Below are positions 49,424-59,925 of a stretch of 64,000 nt of DNA, piece by piece. The position numbers were made by a program, and so were the translations under genes. The notes beneath the pieces are model-generated. The model did not search any database, was not told the origin of the DNA, and was given only the letters and a program-made list of their open reading frames with translations. How positions within the stretch are numbered: position 1 is the first letter of the stretch; each line of letters opens with the position of its first letter. The stretch is from Beroe forskalii (lineage: Eukaryota; Ctenophora; Nuda; Beroida; Beroidae): contig WFMF01000350.1 of assembly GCA_011033025.1 (NCBI GenBank), positions 1 through 64,000 of the forward strand, given 5' to 3'.

Positions 49424-49475
49424 AGGGCGGTTTGCGAGTCACCAATTCGCCATTTTAAACCTTGAAAGTGAAGTC
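49424..49475. repeat. Half CPE, core type 2
   Basis: AGGGCGGTTTGCGAGTCACC then AATTCGCCATTTTAAACCTT and GAAAGTGAAGTCAT. Counterpart at 61683. Confidence 0.5.
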
Positions 49476-49899
49476 ATATTTTGTGAGATATTTTTGAGTG
49501 ATTTGCACAGAACCAAGGAAAGGTACGGGGTGTGTGATTCTTTCTCGTGACTCCATCTGGAGGGACTGGAAATTCACGTTGTGATACGATTCCTATCGAG
49601 CTGCGATGCCACGTGTCATGAATTTGTTACAACGAATAGATGAATTAAGTTCGAGATTTTTCTTCATTTTCACGTGTTTACATCATTGAATAATATGAAA
49701 TTGAATAAATTTCATTGGATGAGGGTTCACATAAGTAACATAAACCGGGCAAAAACGACTACTTTTCATTTGTTTATGCCACTGGGGAATCCCCTGGGAA
49801 ATTAGCCAATGAGTATCGCGAAAAGAGAAGATTTACCATGATGGAAATAAAAAAGAAGAATATTAACCAGTCATGCACAAACGCGGATGAACGGCAAAC

Positions 49900-49970
49900 G
49901 AACGATCAGCGGGGCTTGAACCCGGGATAGGTACACGTACGAAAATGTGCATTCACCAAAGGCCACAACA
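49900..49970 (-). other. tRNA-like polymerase III boxes (probable SINE head or tRNA relic)
   Basis: On the minus strand GTGGCCTTTGGTGAATGC resembles an A box and GGGTTCAAGCCCCG a B box, about 35 bp apart. A T-arm can almost be paired (one mismatch), but no matching acceptor stem is present, so this is not called a functional tRNA gene. Counterpart at 62160-62228 keeps both boxes unchanged. Confidence 0.4.
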
Positions 49971-50192
49971 AATGCAGGATAGCACACACTCGGAGCCGAA
50001 TATTATGATTAAGAGCCCACTGAGAAAGGTAAAGCTAGTTTCGTCACTATCATGGCACAAAGTGCGGGGTGAGTATTACTGACACGTTTGAGTGATCATT
50101 GCCTCAGTGATATTATACCTCACAGAGTCCCCACCACCACGCACACTTCTGCAGAATATACTGCACATGATTGACAGGTGATGTGAGGCACA

Positions 50193-50280
50193 AAGTGGTG
50201 TGTTGATGACGTCATTATCACAGGTTAAAGTGTAGAATTGAAGACGTCACGCCGCCTATTTTTTGATAATTTCGTGCGTG
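50193..50280. repeat. CPE copy, reverse, two CREs
   Basis: TTGATGACGTCATTATCACA, GGTTAAAGTGTAGAATTGAA and GACGTCACGCCGCCTATTTT TTG. Left arm diverged. Counterpart at 62440. Confidence 0.72.
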
Positions 50281-50377
50281 ATTGCCCTTTTAAATGGTGG
50301 CCATGTGGTGCTCTTATTGCGAGGTAATAAATATACTGGCAGGGATGTAAATAATGGGGTAATCGGTTAATTTGGTC

Positions 50378-50465
50378 AGGTACTCAAGGGGTCACTGTGG
50401 ACAGAAGTGGTACTCGGGGGTCACTGTGGGCAGAAGTGGTACTCAAGGGGTCGCTGTGGGTGAGC
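50378..50465. repeat. ~34 bp tandem repeat, three units
   Basis: GGTACTCAAGGGGTCACTGT then GGACAGAAGT repeated. Same array in copy B at 62610-62700. It is followed by an isolated AGTAGGCGGGTAGGACT CPE-like arm. Confidence 0.8.
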
Positions 50466-50569
50466 AGTAGGCGGGTAGGACTCAGTTCATTATCATGGTT
50501 AAATGTGGGGTTGGGGATGGTATTTATTTATTGTTGGTAAAATAAACGACCAATTTTATCATAGGCCTG

Positions 50570-50696
50570 GTGTACTAATTTTCCCATTTTCCCAGAGCTC
50601 CACTTGAATTTGACCAATCAGCGCGCGCGTTGACTGTGAATTCGCGCGCTGATTGGTAAATGTCGTGAGGATTTAGGGATCGTACGGTTAATACTC
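50570..50696. repeat. CCAAT-palindrome element, copy A
   Basis: TTTGACCAATCAGCGCGCGC GTTGACTGTGAATTCGCGCG CTGATTGGTAAATG is a long hairpin. Counterpart at 63790. Confidence 0.85.
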
Positions 50697-51534
50697 TGCT
50701 TTAGACAAAATATCGGTAAACGCATAAAAAGGCCATGCAGAGGCCAGAGCCTTATCAGAAGGGACTGAAATAAGCGTACTGGGGCGGTGAATTTCAAAAT
50801 TTCATTCAAATATAATATAGGGGCAGTCAAGTATTATTGGGTAAGCCTGGATTTTTAATCGGCTAATTAGCTATTTAAAGGGGGTAGAATGTAGATAGCT
50901 GTTTAAAGGGTAATTAGCTATTTAAAGGGTTATAATATTTCATCCCAGCAATTAGGCACTGTAGAGTGCGTTAAACTTCCAAATATAATGTCAATTCTAC
51001 ATCCCTAGCATTAGTACACAGCTCATAGCAATGATTAGAGCGAGTAATTTTGCAGCTTATGTAACATAATACACATAATTATGGTGGATATATTAAATAA
51101 TAATCATATTGGTTAATTATTCTATTGTTAATGAATTGTGTACGCACTGCGATTCATTGTGATTAATAGATGTTTCCGCGATAAAATCATGGCTAAATAA
51201 ACTCAAAATCAGTAATTTTTTCAAACATTTCAGTCTGTACTCAAAGATTCAAATTCTCCGCAAGCATGGAAATAAGATGGTTTCTGGACAAATCACGGAG
51301 GCAAATATCACAAATAAGACATTTCAAGAGGTCACGAAGGTAGAAAACAGGATACCAATGACCCTGAATTTGGCAATGACCCAATATCACGCCACGTGAC
51401 ATATCCTAGCTATAATTGACACCTTAACCCAAGTCTAAAGACAGTGAACTGGGTGTACAAAGGTAAATATATCTTTGACGAGGTGTGATTTATATTTTAT
51501 TGATTTACATCCCACACCTCAGAGAGAGATGGAT

Positions 51535-51600
51535 GCTATTCCACGTCACCAGCATCCCATTCTAAACCCTGATAATGACGTCACTCAGAACCGCGTAAAC
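51535..51600. repeat. CPE copy, core type 2, left arm lost
   Basis: CCACGTCACCAGCATCCCAT then TCTAAACCCTGATAATGACG and TCACTCAGAACCGCG. Confidence 0.6.
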
Positions 51601-51777
51601 TATAAATAGCGATACATTTCCAGAGGATGATAATTCGTAGCCAAGGGCTTTCGTCCCTAATCACATAGATCGCATTCGGCAAAATCAAACTTTTATTATA
51701 GACGGAAAGTGAAAACAAAAAGCCGCAGGGCGGTATCTTCCCTTCCACAAAGGACCCGAATATATCCCAGCACTAAC

Positions 51778-51867
51778 CTCGCGGAGAGGAAAATATAGGC
51801 GGTCAAAAAGTCGACAGCGCCCTATGTTAAGCGATCATAATGACGTAATATGAACCATATTATCGCC
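51778..51867. repeat. CPE copy, degenerate right arm
   Basis: CTCGCGGAGAGGAAAATATA GGCGG, then AGCGATCATAATGACGTAAT and ATGAACCATAT. One CRE reads TGACGTAA. Confidence 0.55.
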
Positions 51868-52088
51868 AAAATATATCGATCAAACATGGCGAAGGAAGAA
51901 CGAAGAAAGGAATGAAGGTTTGTATCTCGTATCGCAATATATTCCGATCTGAATTCACGCACACACACAATACACACAGAGAGAAAGGCGGTACTACTGC
52001 TGAGAGAGAGCGCACAACAATAATAATTTTATACACTTATCACTTTCTCCCCGCATAGAACGCTTCTGTATACATTCGTCACAACAAG

Positions 52089-52195
52089 TGTCACGTGACC
52101 CGGTCACGTGGGCGCGCGTTCAGAGCACGTGCCAGTTCCAGGTCACGTGGCAAAGTGCCAGGTCACGTGGGCTGCGTGAAGGCTGTCACGTGACT
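52089..52195. repeat. CACGTG cluster
   Basis: Six CACGTG hexamers in about 105 bp, mostly as GGTCACGTGG or GTCACGTGAC, spaced about 12-28 bp. Confidence 0.8.
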
Positions 52196-52327
52196 ATATG
52201 TTCGAGATGGAGATATCTAAAGCGTTGAATTACATCGCGTTGTTACTTATCATGGTAGTTTATATATACTGATGTGGAGCATTATATGAAGGCATTGTTC
52301 GTGCGTGCGCAGTTATTTTACATCCAC

Positions 52328-52410
52328 CGCCGCGCACAGAAAATAGGCGGGTATACCAACGTCAGTAGTCCGGCATGGTTATAAGCATGGTATATTGACG
52401 TGCTTTTTAT
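52328..52410. repeat. CPE copy, left arm only
   Basis: CCGCGCACAGAAAATAGGCG GG then ACCAACGTCAGTAGTCC and GGTATATTGACGTGC. Right arm not recognisable. Confidence 0.55.
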
Positions 52411-53011
52411 TTGGATATTTAATATATGATCAATGATGACAATCATTTACTCAAAATCTACTCAAAAGCTATCACGCACACTATTCTAAATCTAGAATCG
52501 AGAATCGAGTCAATATCTACGAAATATCGGCTGTATTTTTCGAACTATTTAAAAGTAAAAGGGGAGTTATCAGTTAGAAATTCGTGTATTTTGATCTAAA
52601 ATGTGCATCAAAGGTGCCAAGAAAACTCAAGACTCACAACGTCGTGAAGGGGCTTTGCAGAGTTATCAAAGCAGACTTGACGTTGTTTCCGAATGATTCA
52701 AATTTCGAGTCTTGATATAACAATGAAAATAGATTCAAGTCATTAACAGCTGTTACAAGGCTCTATAATTGATGTGATTTGATTTTAGAATAGATTGATT
52801 AGAGTTGTAAATTATTCATTGATCGAAATTTATCAGATAATTACTAACACAAAGCAAGCCAGCAAAAAGTTAACTTTTCTTCAAGGAAAACGGATGTATT
52901 GGTGTGTTTGTCTGTTTGAGCGTCGGTCTATTTGTGTGGAGGTCAAGCAAATGGAAGTTTACACACTTAGAGGTTCAAACAGTCCCTTAAAGAAGTGTAA
53001 ACTTAAAAGTG

Positions 53012-53136
53012 GGGGAATATGGGGAGGGGGGGGGTGAAGCCCAAAAAACTATGGCCTACCCTTCGTTTCTGATTCTTGGGCTAGGTTTTTTTTGTTGGTT
53101 TTTAGGACTTTATCCCCCCCCCCCCATATTGCGGAA
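53012..53136. repeat. Short inverted-repeat element with G9/C12 tracts
   Basis: AATATGGGGAGGGGGGGGG on the left mirrors CCCCCCCCCCCCATATT on the right around ~90 bp. GCCCAAAAAAC and GGTTTTTTTTG extend the pairing. It resembles the G/C-tract ends of the 56438 element. Confidence 0.6.
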
Positions 53137-53254
53137 GGAAAGAGCTTGTATGGAAGGTGGAATATATGATAATAACTTCTCCGTTCACAATAGTTTGGAT
53201 ACAATGCCCTAATTAATTCAGTGTAGAGCCAAGAGATAACTCTCTGCAGGCACA

Positions 53255-53415
53255 TGAAATGGTGGATTGATGACGCCATTATTTGAAGTTGAAATGGTGA
53301 ATTGATGACGTCACTTCCAGGGGGCTAAAATGGTGAATTGATGACATCACTATCAGGAGGCTAAAATGGTGAATTGATGGCATCATTATCAGGGTTTGAA
53401 GAGTTGGTGACGCCG
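53255..53415. repeat. Tandem CPE half-cores, type 2, four units of ~38 bp
   Basis: AAATGGTGAATTGATGACGT followed by CACTTCCAGGGGGCT or a variant repeats four times (CRE versions TGACGCCA, TGACGTCA, TGACATCA, TGGCATCA). This is local amplification of one half of a type 2 core without arms. Confidence 0.8.
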
Positions 53416-53487
53416 AGTTTCCTTATAATTTGAACGCTATACTTCACACAATGGATACATACCCAACACACTGCAGGTACATAATAT

Positions 53488-53585
53488 GCGCTCAGAATAT
53501 AAATATGCGGTCGAAATGACGTCATTAACATTGTGCGCGCTGCAAAATTGCTTAAAGTAAGCGCCTATTTTCGCGCGCGGGGTAT
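53488..53585. repeat. CPE copy, core type 3
   Basis: AAATATGCGGTCGAAATGAC then GTCATTAACATTGTGCGCGC and TGCAAAATTG, with GCGCCTATTTTCGCGCGCGG GGTATA. CRE and type 3 core co-occur here. Confidence 0.75.
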
Positions 53586-53890
53586 AAGGCTCGATGAGTG
53601 TAGTAATAATAATGACAATAGCACAACACAGTACGTGATATTTGGCATCGCAGAGCACAACGGTATACCTTCTCACTTTGACTGTGAGAGTCATGCTGCG
53701 CCCGACCCGTGGGAGGGAGCGTAGCGCGACAATGAAAGTCAGAAGGTGTTATTTTGATCCCACACGATATGATCAAACTAAAAGTGATCAAGTGATCAAA
53801 GTGAAACGAAATCTGTGGACAGAACATAAATGGTATGAAACCCGGAAACGTTTTGAGCACTTCATGCACCTAGGAAACTGCCATAATTCC

Positions 53891-53975
53891 TACCCCATGC
53901 GCCCATGAAAACTGACGGTTCATGATGTCATCAGCTTAGCACTAATCGATATTACATTGACGTCATATCTCTTTG
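53891..53975. repeat. CPE copy, core type 1, right arm lost
   Basis: CTGACGGTTCATGATGTCAT CAGCTTAGCACTAATCGATA then TTACATTGACGTCAT. Confidence 0.55.
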
Positions 53976-54349
53976 TTCCCCACTTGTTTTAACATATCAA
54001 TCCCTACAGTTGACTTCACGTTACATATTACAGTTTATCCAATACACAACATATTCGAAAAAAGAATATAATATCTGCAACAGGTGTACGCGCATTCCAG
54101 TGATTTTAAACTGTTAACCATGGTAACCGATATATAATTCGATGGCGTCATTATGAAACATATTCGTGTGGTGTGATAATATTTATGACTTTTTGGCGGT
54201 GTTTATGACTTGTCGGCGGTTTTTTTGAGAAGAATAGGACTTTGTGCACACAGAACAGTACAACACCACCTGTTTCAGGCAAATCCCTAATAGTTTCTTA
54301 TTCACGGTAGAAGGGCATGCGATTCTCGGAATTCAGAGTCACGAACAAG

Positions 54350-54520
54350 GCTAGTCAATGAAATTGCGACTATATGTGATCAAAAGCCAATGAAATCGCG
54401 ACTATGCGCGACTCACAGCCAATGAAATCGCGACTATGTGCAACAAGCGACCAATGAAATCAGGACTATGTGCGACCAACAGCCAATGAAATCGTCGCTG
54501 CGCACGCTAACCAACAAATC
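54350..54520. repeat. ~31 bp tandem repeat with CCAAT, five units
   Basis: Units close to CCAATGAAATCGCGACTATG plus TGCGACCAACAG repeat five times. Each unit contains a CCAAT box. Confidence 0.85.
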
Positions 54521-55455
54521 ACAAACGAGAACAGAGTCTCAGATATGCTCGAGTATATATTTAAATTTACAGCCTTTGTTCTGGGATAAATAGCGGAGGA
54601 GGAGATATATACAAACAAGATGGCTGAGAGAAAATTACAGTTTCTAAACTAAGTAACTCTAGTTCTCATTTCGTGTGGACAAAAGGTAACCATATAATAT
54701 ATCATGTTATGTTGAATGGAAAGTTACACGAGAACGAAGTTTCAAGTTCAAATTACTCGGAGGATATATTTTATTATTATACCCTCTAAACTTAGTTATG
54801 AACTGTGCGTTCGTTGGAATTCCTTAAGAAATATTCGACAGCAATTGAAGTAAAATTGGAGTAAAATTGAGGTATAATTCTACAAAACTATATTCGGCAA
54901 GAGTTTTCCAATATGAAACAGGCAATTATATTCTTGCAGTCGAGACAAGCAGTATTTTGACAGCATACTGACATTTCCAATATATTGGCAGTTAAGTATT
55001 GGCCGAACAGTAAATAGTATCTCAGACCAGGCATATTAATCCTGACAGAAGTAGTAAATAGTAGTAAAAATATTTTAGCGCAAATATAGTATATCCTGAA
55101 CCGTTTGAATATCGCATATTATTGTAGATGTTCATTATTCTACATAATATTATTCTCCTCACTGTGTACTCATCACAGAGCCAAGGATTCAAAGTGAGAG
55201 ATGCGTACTCGTATGGATGTGTGGGGTGCAATATCTATATGTACATGGTACAACACAAAATTTTATATGTACAAAAATGCATTCGATGCAACAAATGTAT
55301 CACAAATATGGATTCAAAATGTATGAAATGTATAGAATGTATTAGATGTATACACATGCAATTCGGTTGGCGCACGAAAATGCATAAAGTGTTTACAAAT
55401 TATAAAATTTATACTGCATAAAATGTATGGGATGTATGAAATGTATACTACATAC

Positions 55456-55616
55456 CATTCGGCTGGTGATGCCAGCGTACGGCAACCTTCTTTTCCTCGG
55501 AGAATCCCCCAGACTCTCACTACTGCACGTGCTGCTGGTGCGGAGCCGCGCACTGCAGTGGATCGGTGGCTTTCCCTGTTCCTTTTCTGCTTCTATCATC
55601 AACAAATAATACTCTT
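55456..55616 (-). CDS. TIR-adaptor coding exon 2, copy B
   Basis: 161 bp, identical to 45648-45808, with its own acceptor (TTTTTTCAG) and donor GTATGT. No TIR exon lies between this copy and copy A, so it either splices to the TIR exon at 43470, feeds another gene, or is a relic. Confidence 0.55.
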
Positions 55617-55795
55617 CTGAAAAAATAAGAAATTATACTCCTTTAAAATGTGAAAAATGATCAATTCCTGTAAACATACTTCTCTGAAATTACGAATCTT
55701 GTGAAGTACCACGGTGGAATTCTGGGATAAAGCGATAATGGCGTATAAAGCGATAATAAAAAAATTGTTTAAAAATTACTGATATCTCTACTCAC

Positions 55796-55885
55796 TTAAG
55801 TGGTTTGAATAAGAGCCCTTAGAAGACGATGTAATTTCAGTAGCGATCACTTGTTCCTCTCCCGCTGACGAAACATTTCCCATTC
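55796..55885 (-). CDS. TIR-adaptor first coding exon, copy B
   Basis: 90 bp, identical to 45973-46062, ATG at 55883, donor GTGAGT and acceptor-like GCATTAG retained. The intron to exon 2 is 179 bp against 164 bp in copy A, with many differences. Confidence 0.55.
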
Positions 55886-55940
55886 CTAATGCGATAATTT
55901 GGTTAGTAAAACAATAGGACAACAATCAGGAATTGACGGT

Positions 55941-56058
55941 GACAGTCCGAATTGCAGTTTGTGCGTCTTTTCTGTGCGTGGCGTAAGTTTGCGTGGCGTA
56001 AAGACATATAATTAATATGTCTGTACGCCGCGCACACAAAACTGCATTTCGAATTGCC
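55941..56058. repeat. Inverted-repeat element (family C) upstream of copy B exon 1
   Basis: GACAGTCCGAATTGCAGTTT on the left and AAAACTGCATTTCGAATTGC on the right. The loop AAGACATATAATTAATATGT is nearly self-complementary. The right arm is 13 bp shorter than in copy A. Confidence 0.65.
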
Positions 56059-56333
56059 ATTGTTAGTAAAACAAATATAAAACAAAAGCTATTTATGTGG
56101 GTCAATAGTTCTGAGAATCAAAATTTTAGGTGTTCAAAAAATGATAATGACGCAGTATTGAAATTTTATGGGGTATGAAAGTATGGGGATCTTTTCGTAA
56201 AATCCCCAAATCATGTTCCACATAAATATGCCTCGTAAGGTATATCAATATGCATTAACGTGTCGCAGGACAGGGTTGAAATGAGAGGCGTGATGGTGTG
56301 TGAGAGAGCTATTTTTATCATACCAAAAATAAA

Positions 56334-56437
56334 TACCCCGCTCTTGAAAAATAGGCGGTTCAACACATCATCAATTTGCCACATTGCGCTATGATAATGA
56401 CGTCATCTTAACCGCCTATTTCCCGAGTGCAGGCATA
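56334..56437. repeat. CPE copy, core type 1 (B side of a duplicated pair)
   Basis: TACCCCGCTCTTGAAAAATA GGCGGTT, then ACATCATCAATTTGCCACAT, GCGCTATGATAATGACGTCA, and AACCGCCTATTTCCCGAGTG CAGGCATA. It is close to the type 1 consensus. The 56438 element inserted into its right edge. Confidence 0.88.
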
Positions 56438-58811
56438 GGGGGGGAGGTAAGGCAAACTTTGGCAAACTATGGCAAACTTTGGCAAACACTTTATTTGGCA
56501 AACTCCAAAAAAAGTGGAAGCATTTGCCAAAGTTTGCCAAAGTTTGCCAAAAATAAACTACCTTTTTGAGCACTTTGGCAACACTTTAGGTACCCATAAT
56601 ATGCTTTTCAAGGATGCTGAATCGATTCCCAAGGTCTGTTTTACATTTTGATGTTATCCAGAAGCTGTAGCAGAGACCAAATCAACATTGCATAGAGTAG
56701 TAGGCTAAAGTAACAAATACGATATTTCATTACCTCTTACTTTAAGTTTTACGCATTTACAAGTACTGAGTAGTCCGATCAACGGATCAAACAGTTTCAT
56801 GAAGCCCTTAAACCGAAGCATCTACGTTACATAAGCAGCCTAAAATCAATGGTAAGGCCCCACCGTAACCACTAACCACTGGTCACCAGTTTCCATGGAT
56901 TCCTGCAGCATAACCCAACACAACGGTGTTGAGGATGCTAATTACCTAGTGAAGGCTTAGTGGCGCCGAGTGGAGGCTGAGTTGAGCCTAGTGGAGGCTG
57001 CATGGAGCCTAGTGAAGGCTGTGTGACGCCTAGTGGAGGCTGGGTGGAGCCTAGTGGAGGCCAAGTGGAGACTAGTGGAGGCTTAGTGGCGCCTAGTGGA
57101 GCCCAGTCGAGGCTGTGTGGTGCCTATATGGAGGCTGAATGGAGCCTAGTGGTGGCTGAGTGGAGACTAGTCGAGGCTGAATGGTGCCTGGTGAATTTTG
57201 GTTGGAGCCTAGTGGAGGCTGAGTGGAGACTGAGTGGAGCCTTATGGAGGCTGTGTGGAGCCTTATGTAGGCTGATTGGAGCCTAGTGGTCAGAGGAGAC
57301 TGAGTAGAGTCTAATGAAGGCTATGTGGAGCCTAGTGGAGGATAAGTGGAGCCTAGTAGAGGCTGGGTGGAGCTCAGTGGAGGCCGAGTGGAGCCTAGTG
57401 GTCAGTGGAGGCTGTGTGGAGCCTAGTAGAGGCTGGGTGGAACTTAGTACAGGCTGAGTGGAGCCTAGTGGAGGCTGAGTGGAACCTAGTGGCGGCTGTG
57501 TGAGGCCTAGTGGTCCAGTGGAGGCTGCGTGGAGTCTAGTTGAGGCTGGTTGGAGTCTAGTGGAGGCTGTGTGAAGCCTAAAAGCCTAGTGGAGGCTGGA
57601 TCGAGCCTAGTGGAGGCTGAGTGGTGCCTAGTGGAGGGTGTATGGAGACTAGTGGAGGCTGTGTGGAGCCTAGTGGAGGCTGTGTGGGTCCTAGTAGAGG
57701 CTGTGTGGAGCCTAGTGGAGGCTGTGTGTGTCCTAGTAGAGGCTGTGTGGAGCACAGTGGAGGCTGTGTAGAGCCTAGTGAAGGCTGTGTGGGTCCTAGT
57801 AGAGGCTGTGTGGGTCCTAGTAGAGGCTGAGTGGAGCCTAGAGGAGGCTGTGTGGAGCCTAGTAGAGGCTGAGTGGAGCCTAGGTCAGGCTGTGTGGAGC
57901 CTAGTAGAGGCTGAGTGGAGCCTAGCGGAGTCGGAGTGGATGATTGTTGGAGCTGTCTGAACGTTTGAATCTATAAATTGATTTTTAGTGCACATTTTAC
58001 CAGTTTTATGGAGGCTAATTGATTTAGGCTCCACACAGCCTCCAAATAGCCTCCACTAGCCTCCATAAATTAAAACTTTACCCACCACGAAAATGTTATA
58101 TTTTATTTTCCGTTGAGGCTTATGGGGGCTAATTCTTCAGACTTCAATGGAGGCTAGTGGAGGTGAAACCAAAATTTCAGCCTCCATTGAGGCTGAGCGG
58201 AGGCTAATGGAGGCTAATTAGCCACCACAGTGGAGGCTATTTTTCGAAAATTAGCCTATTGCAACCATTAGCTTCCATGGAGGCTTATTCTTGAAATTAG
58301 CCTCCACTAGTCCACTCAGCCTCCAATGTTGGTCATATTTCTTTGGTACAATTTTGCCAAAGACACGTTATCTGATGAACTAGTAGTAGATAGTAGATCT
58401 ACATGGATCCATGCCTTGGAATTATAAAGATCTCTTTTCTTGAACCAAAAGGTTCTCGAAATTTTCTAACCCTGGTCGTTTACGATAACTTTTTGTGAAC
58501 AATGGGGTGCTTGCAGAGGGAAGGTCCAGGCGTGGACACCAGTAAAGCCTCATAGGGGAAGGTATGGATGAAAATTAAGCATTGAAAATCGATTCAGCTC
58601 CCTCAAAAACCATTATGCACACGTCCTGCATGCATAGTGGACAAGAAATCAGAAATAACAAAATTTTTGAGGTATTTTTGGCAAACTTTGGCAAATTTTG
58701 GCAAACTTTGGCAAACTATGGCAAACTTTGGCAAACACTTTTTTTGGCAAACCCCAAAAAAAGTGGAAGCGTTTGCCAAAGTTTGCCAAAGTTTGCCTTA
58801 CCCCCCCCCCC
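56438..58811. mobile_element. Non-autonomous hAT-like element, ~2.37 kb, inserted in copy B
   Basis: The target duplication CAGGCATA is at 56430-56437 and 58812-58819; copy A has the uninterrupted site at about 46693. Terminal inverted repeats: GGGGGGGAGGTAAGGCAAAC on the left and GTTTGCCTTACCCCCCCC on the right. Each end contains tandem TTGGCAAACT motifs that themselves fold back onto GTTTGCCAAA. The interior is mostly GGAGGCTGAGTGGAGCCTAG repeats (56950-57940) and an inverted version (58000-58330). No transposase frame. Confidence 0.82.
56950..57945. repeat. ~20 bp minisatellite inside the hAT-like element
   Basis: About 45-50 units of GTGGAGCCTAGTGGAGGCTG type, mixing ~19-21 bp lengths. 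Open frames of up to 94 codons are repeat artefacts. Confidence 0.9.
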
Positions 58812-59132
58812 CAGGCATAATAATGGTAGCTGTTTATAATAACCATTCCACCGCTCAATAGAGCGAGTGCATTGAAATAGATTCAAAGAAATAAATCACA
58901 CAGCTGTTTGCATGCAGTTCTCAGAAAAACCATATCAAAATAAAGAAAGATATCACTTTTGTGATGAGAGAGATGAAATAACAATTACAAAGTGAAATAT
59001 CGATACCCGAGTTGCCCACAAAAAGAGGAATTATAAAAAGTAATGAAAAAAAAGCAGAGCTCTTTTCTATAAACCAAAATACGCGCGGGTGCGGAAAAGT
59101 AGCAGTTCCAACATGACCAACGAGCCATGTTC

Positions 59133-59209
59133 ACAAAAAAGGCGGTGAGACTTCATCAATTCTCCATTCTAAACCCTGATAATGACGTGACTCTCGACCG
59201 CCTACCAAA
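59133..59209. repeat. CPE copy, core type 2 (B of 47012)
   Basis: AAAAAAGGCGGTGAGACTTC then ATTCTCCATTCTAAACCCTG and ATAATGACGTGACTCTCGAC CGCCTACC. The CRE is TGACGTGA here and TGACGTCG in copy A. Confidence 0.75.
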
Positions 59210-59345
59210 CAACAGCAGCTCCACACACAAACAGAGTAGGTACCTATATAGAGCTCAGTACGAAGCTTCCTCTCAAGTAGGAGAGTTTATATATATTAAA
59301 GAAGCTCTCACTATATTCATCACAATTGCAAATACACACGATAGA

Positions 59346-59410
59346 CAATAGTGATGTCATTATCAGGGTTTAGAAAGGAGAATTGGCAGCGTGGTTACTC
59401 GCCTACTTTT
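59346..59410. repeat. CPE copy, core type 2, reverse (B of 47225)
   Basis: CAATAGTGATGTCATTATCA, GGGTTTAGAAAGGAGAATTG, ACTCGCCTACTTTT. Confidence 0.6.
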
Positions 59411-59475
59411 CACCCACAGCGTATTATACCATAAAGTAAACGTGAAGGTCATTGTCAAGAGTGCTATGTGCGCGC

Positions 59476-59582
59476 GAACACGTGAGAATAATAGGCGGAT
59501 AAATGATGACGTCATTATCACAGACTAAGTAAGTAAGTTGATGAAGTTTATGAACGCTTATATTTTGCACGCGGGAAGAGTT
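59476..59582. repeat. CPE copy, reverse (B of 47354)
   Basis: CACGTGAGAATAATAGGCGG then ATGATGACGTCATTATCACA and GAACGCTTATATTTTGCACG CGGG. The right arm has changed CGCC to CGCT. Confidence 0.78.
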
Positions 59583-59714
59583 TACACCGAGCTTCATGGA
59601 CAATGGACTGCTAAATGCTCCTTTAGAATATTTATATTTGTGAGTACATTGGTTATCAGAGGTAGGGGTTAATAGTACCAGGTACGGGCATTGAAAAGGC
59701 TGACATTTTGGGTA

Positions 59715-59925
59715 TAACAATAGGGGCCACAGCATGGGGTCTAAAATACTTATATCGCTTCATGAATTACAATAGGGGCCACAGCACGATTTCTAACATA
59801 CTTATAGCGCTTTATGAATAACAATAGGGGCCCAACACGGGTTCCAAAATACTTATAGCGCTTTATGAATAATAATTTCAATAGGGCCCAGCAGGAGGGT
59901 CTAACATACTTATAGTGAGTTGCTA
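59715..59925. repeat. ~60 bp tandem repeat, four units (B of 47592)
   Basis: Same unit as copy A, with one unit fewer. Confidence 0.82.

Larger units (their letters stand above)
45164..50797. repeat. Segmental duplication, copy A
   Basis: The segment from TTTTAGCGCAAATATAGTAT (about 45165) to GCGTACTGGGGCGGTGAATT (about 50797, where copy B reaches the window end) is collinear with 55067-64000. By eye a 220 bp noncoding sample (46865 vs 58985) differs at about 7%. It carries leader exons, CPEs, a 60 bp tandem repeat and a CCAAT palindrome in the same order as copy B. Confidence 0.92.

Noticed and set aside
53642..53908. 88-codon open frame
   Set aside because: There is no homology I can name, it overlaps an antisense frame of similar length, and no flanking exons are seen.
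57002..57960. Open frames with repeated GGCVEPS/LVEAEW peptides
   Set aside because: They are translations of the 20 bp minisatellite inside the hAT-like element.
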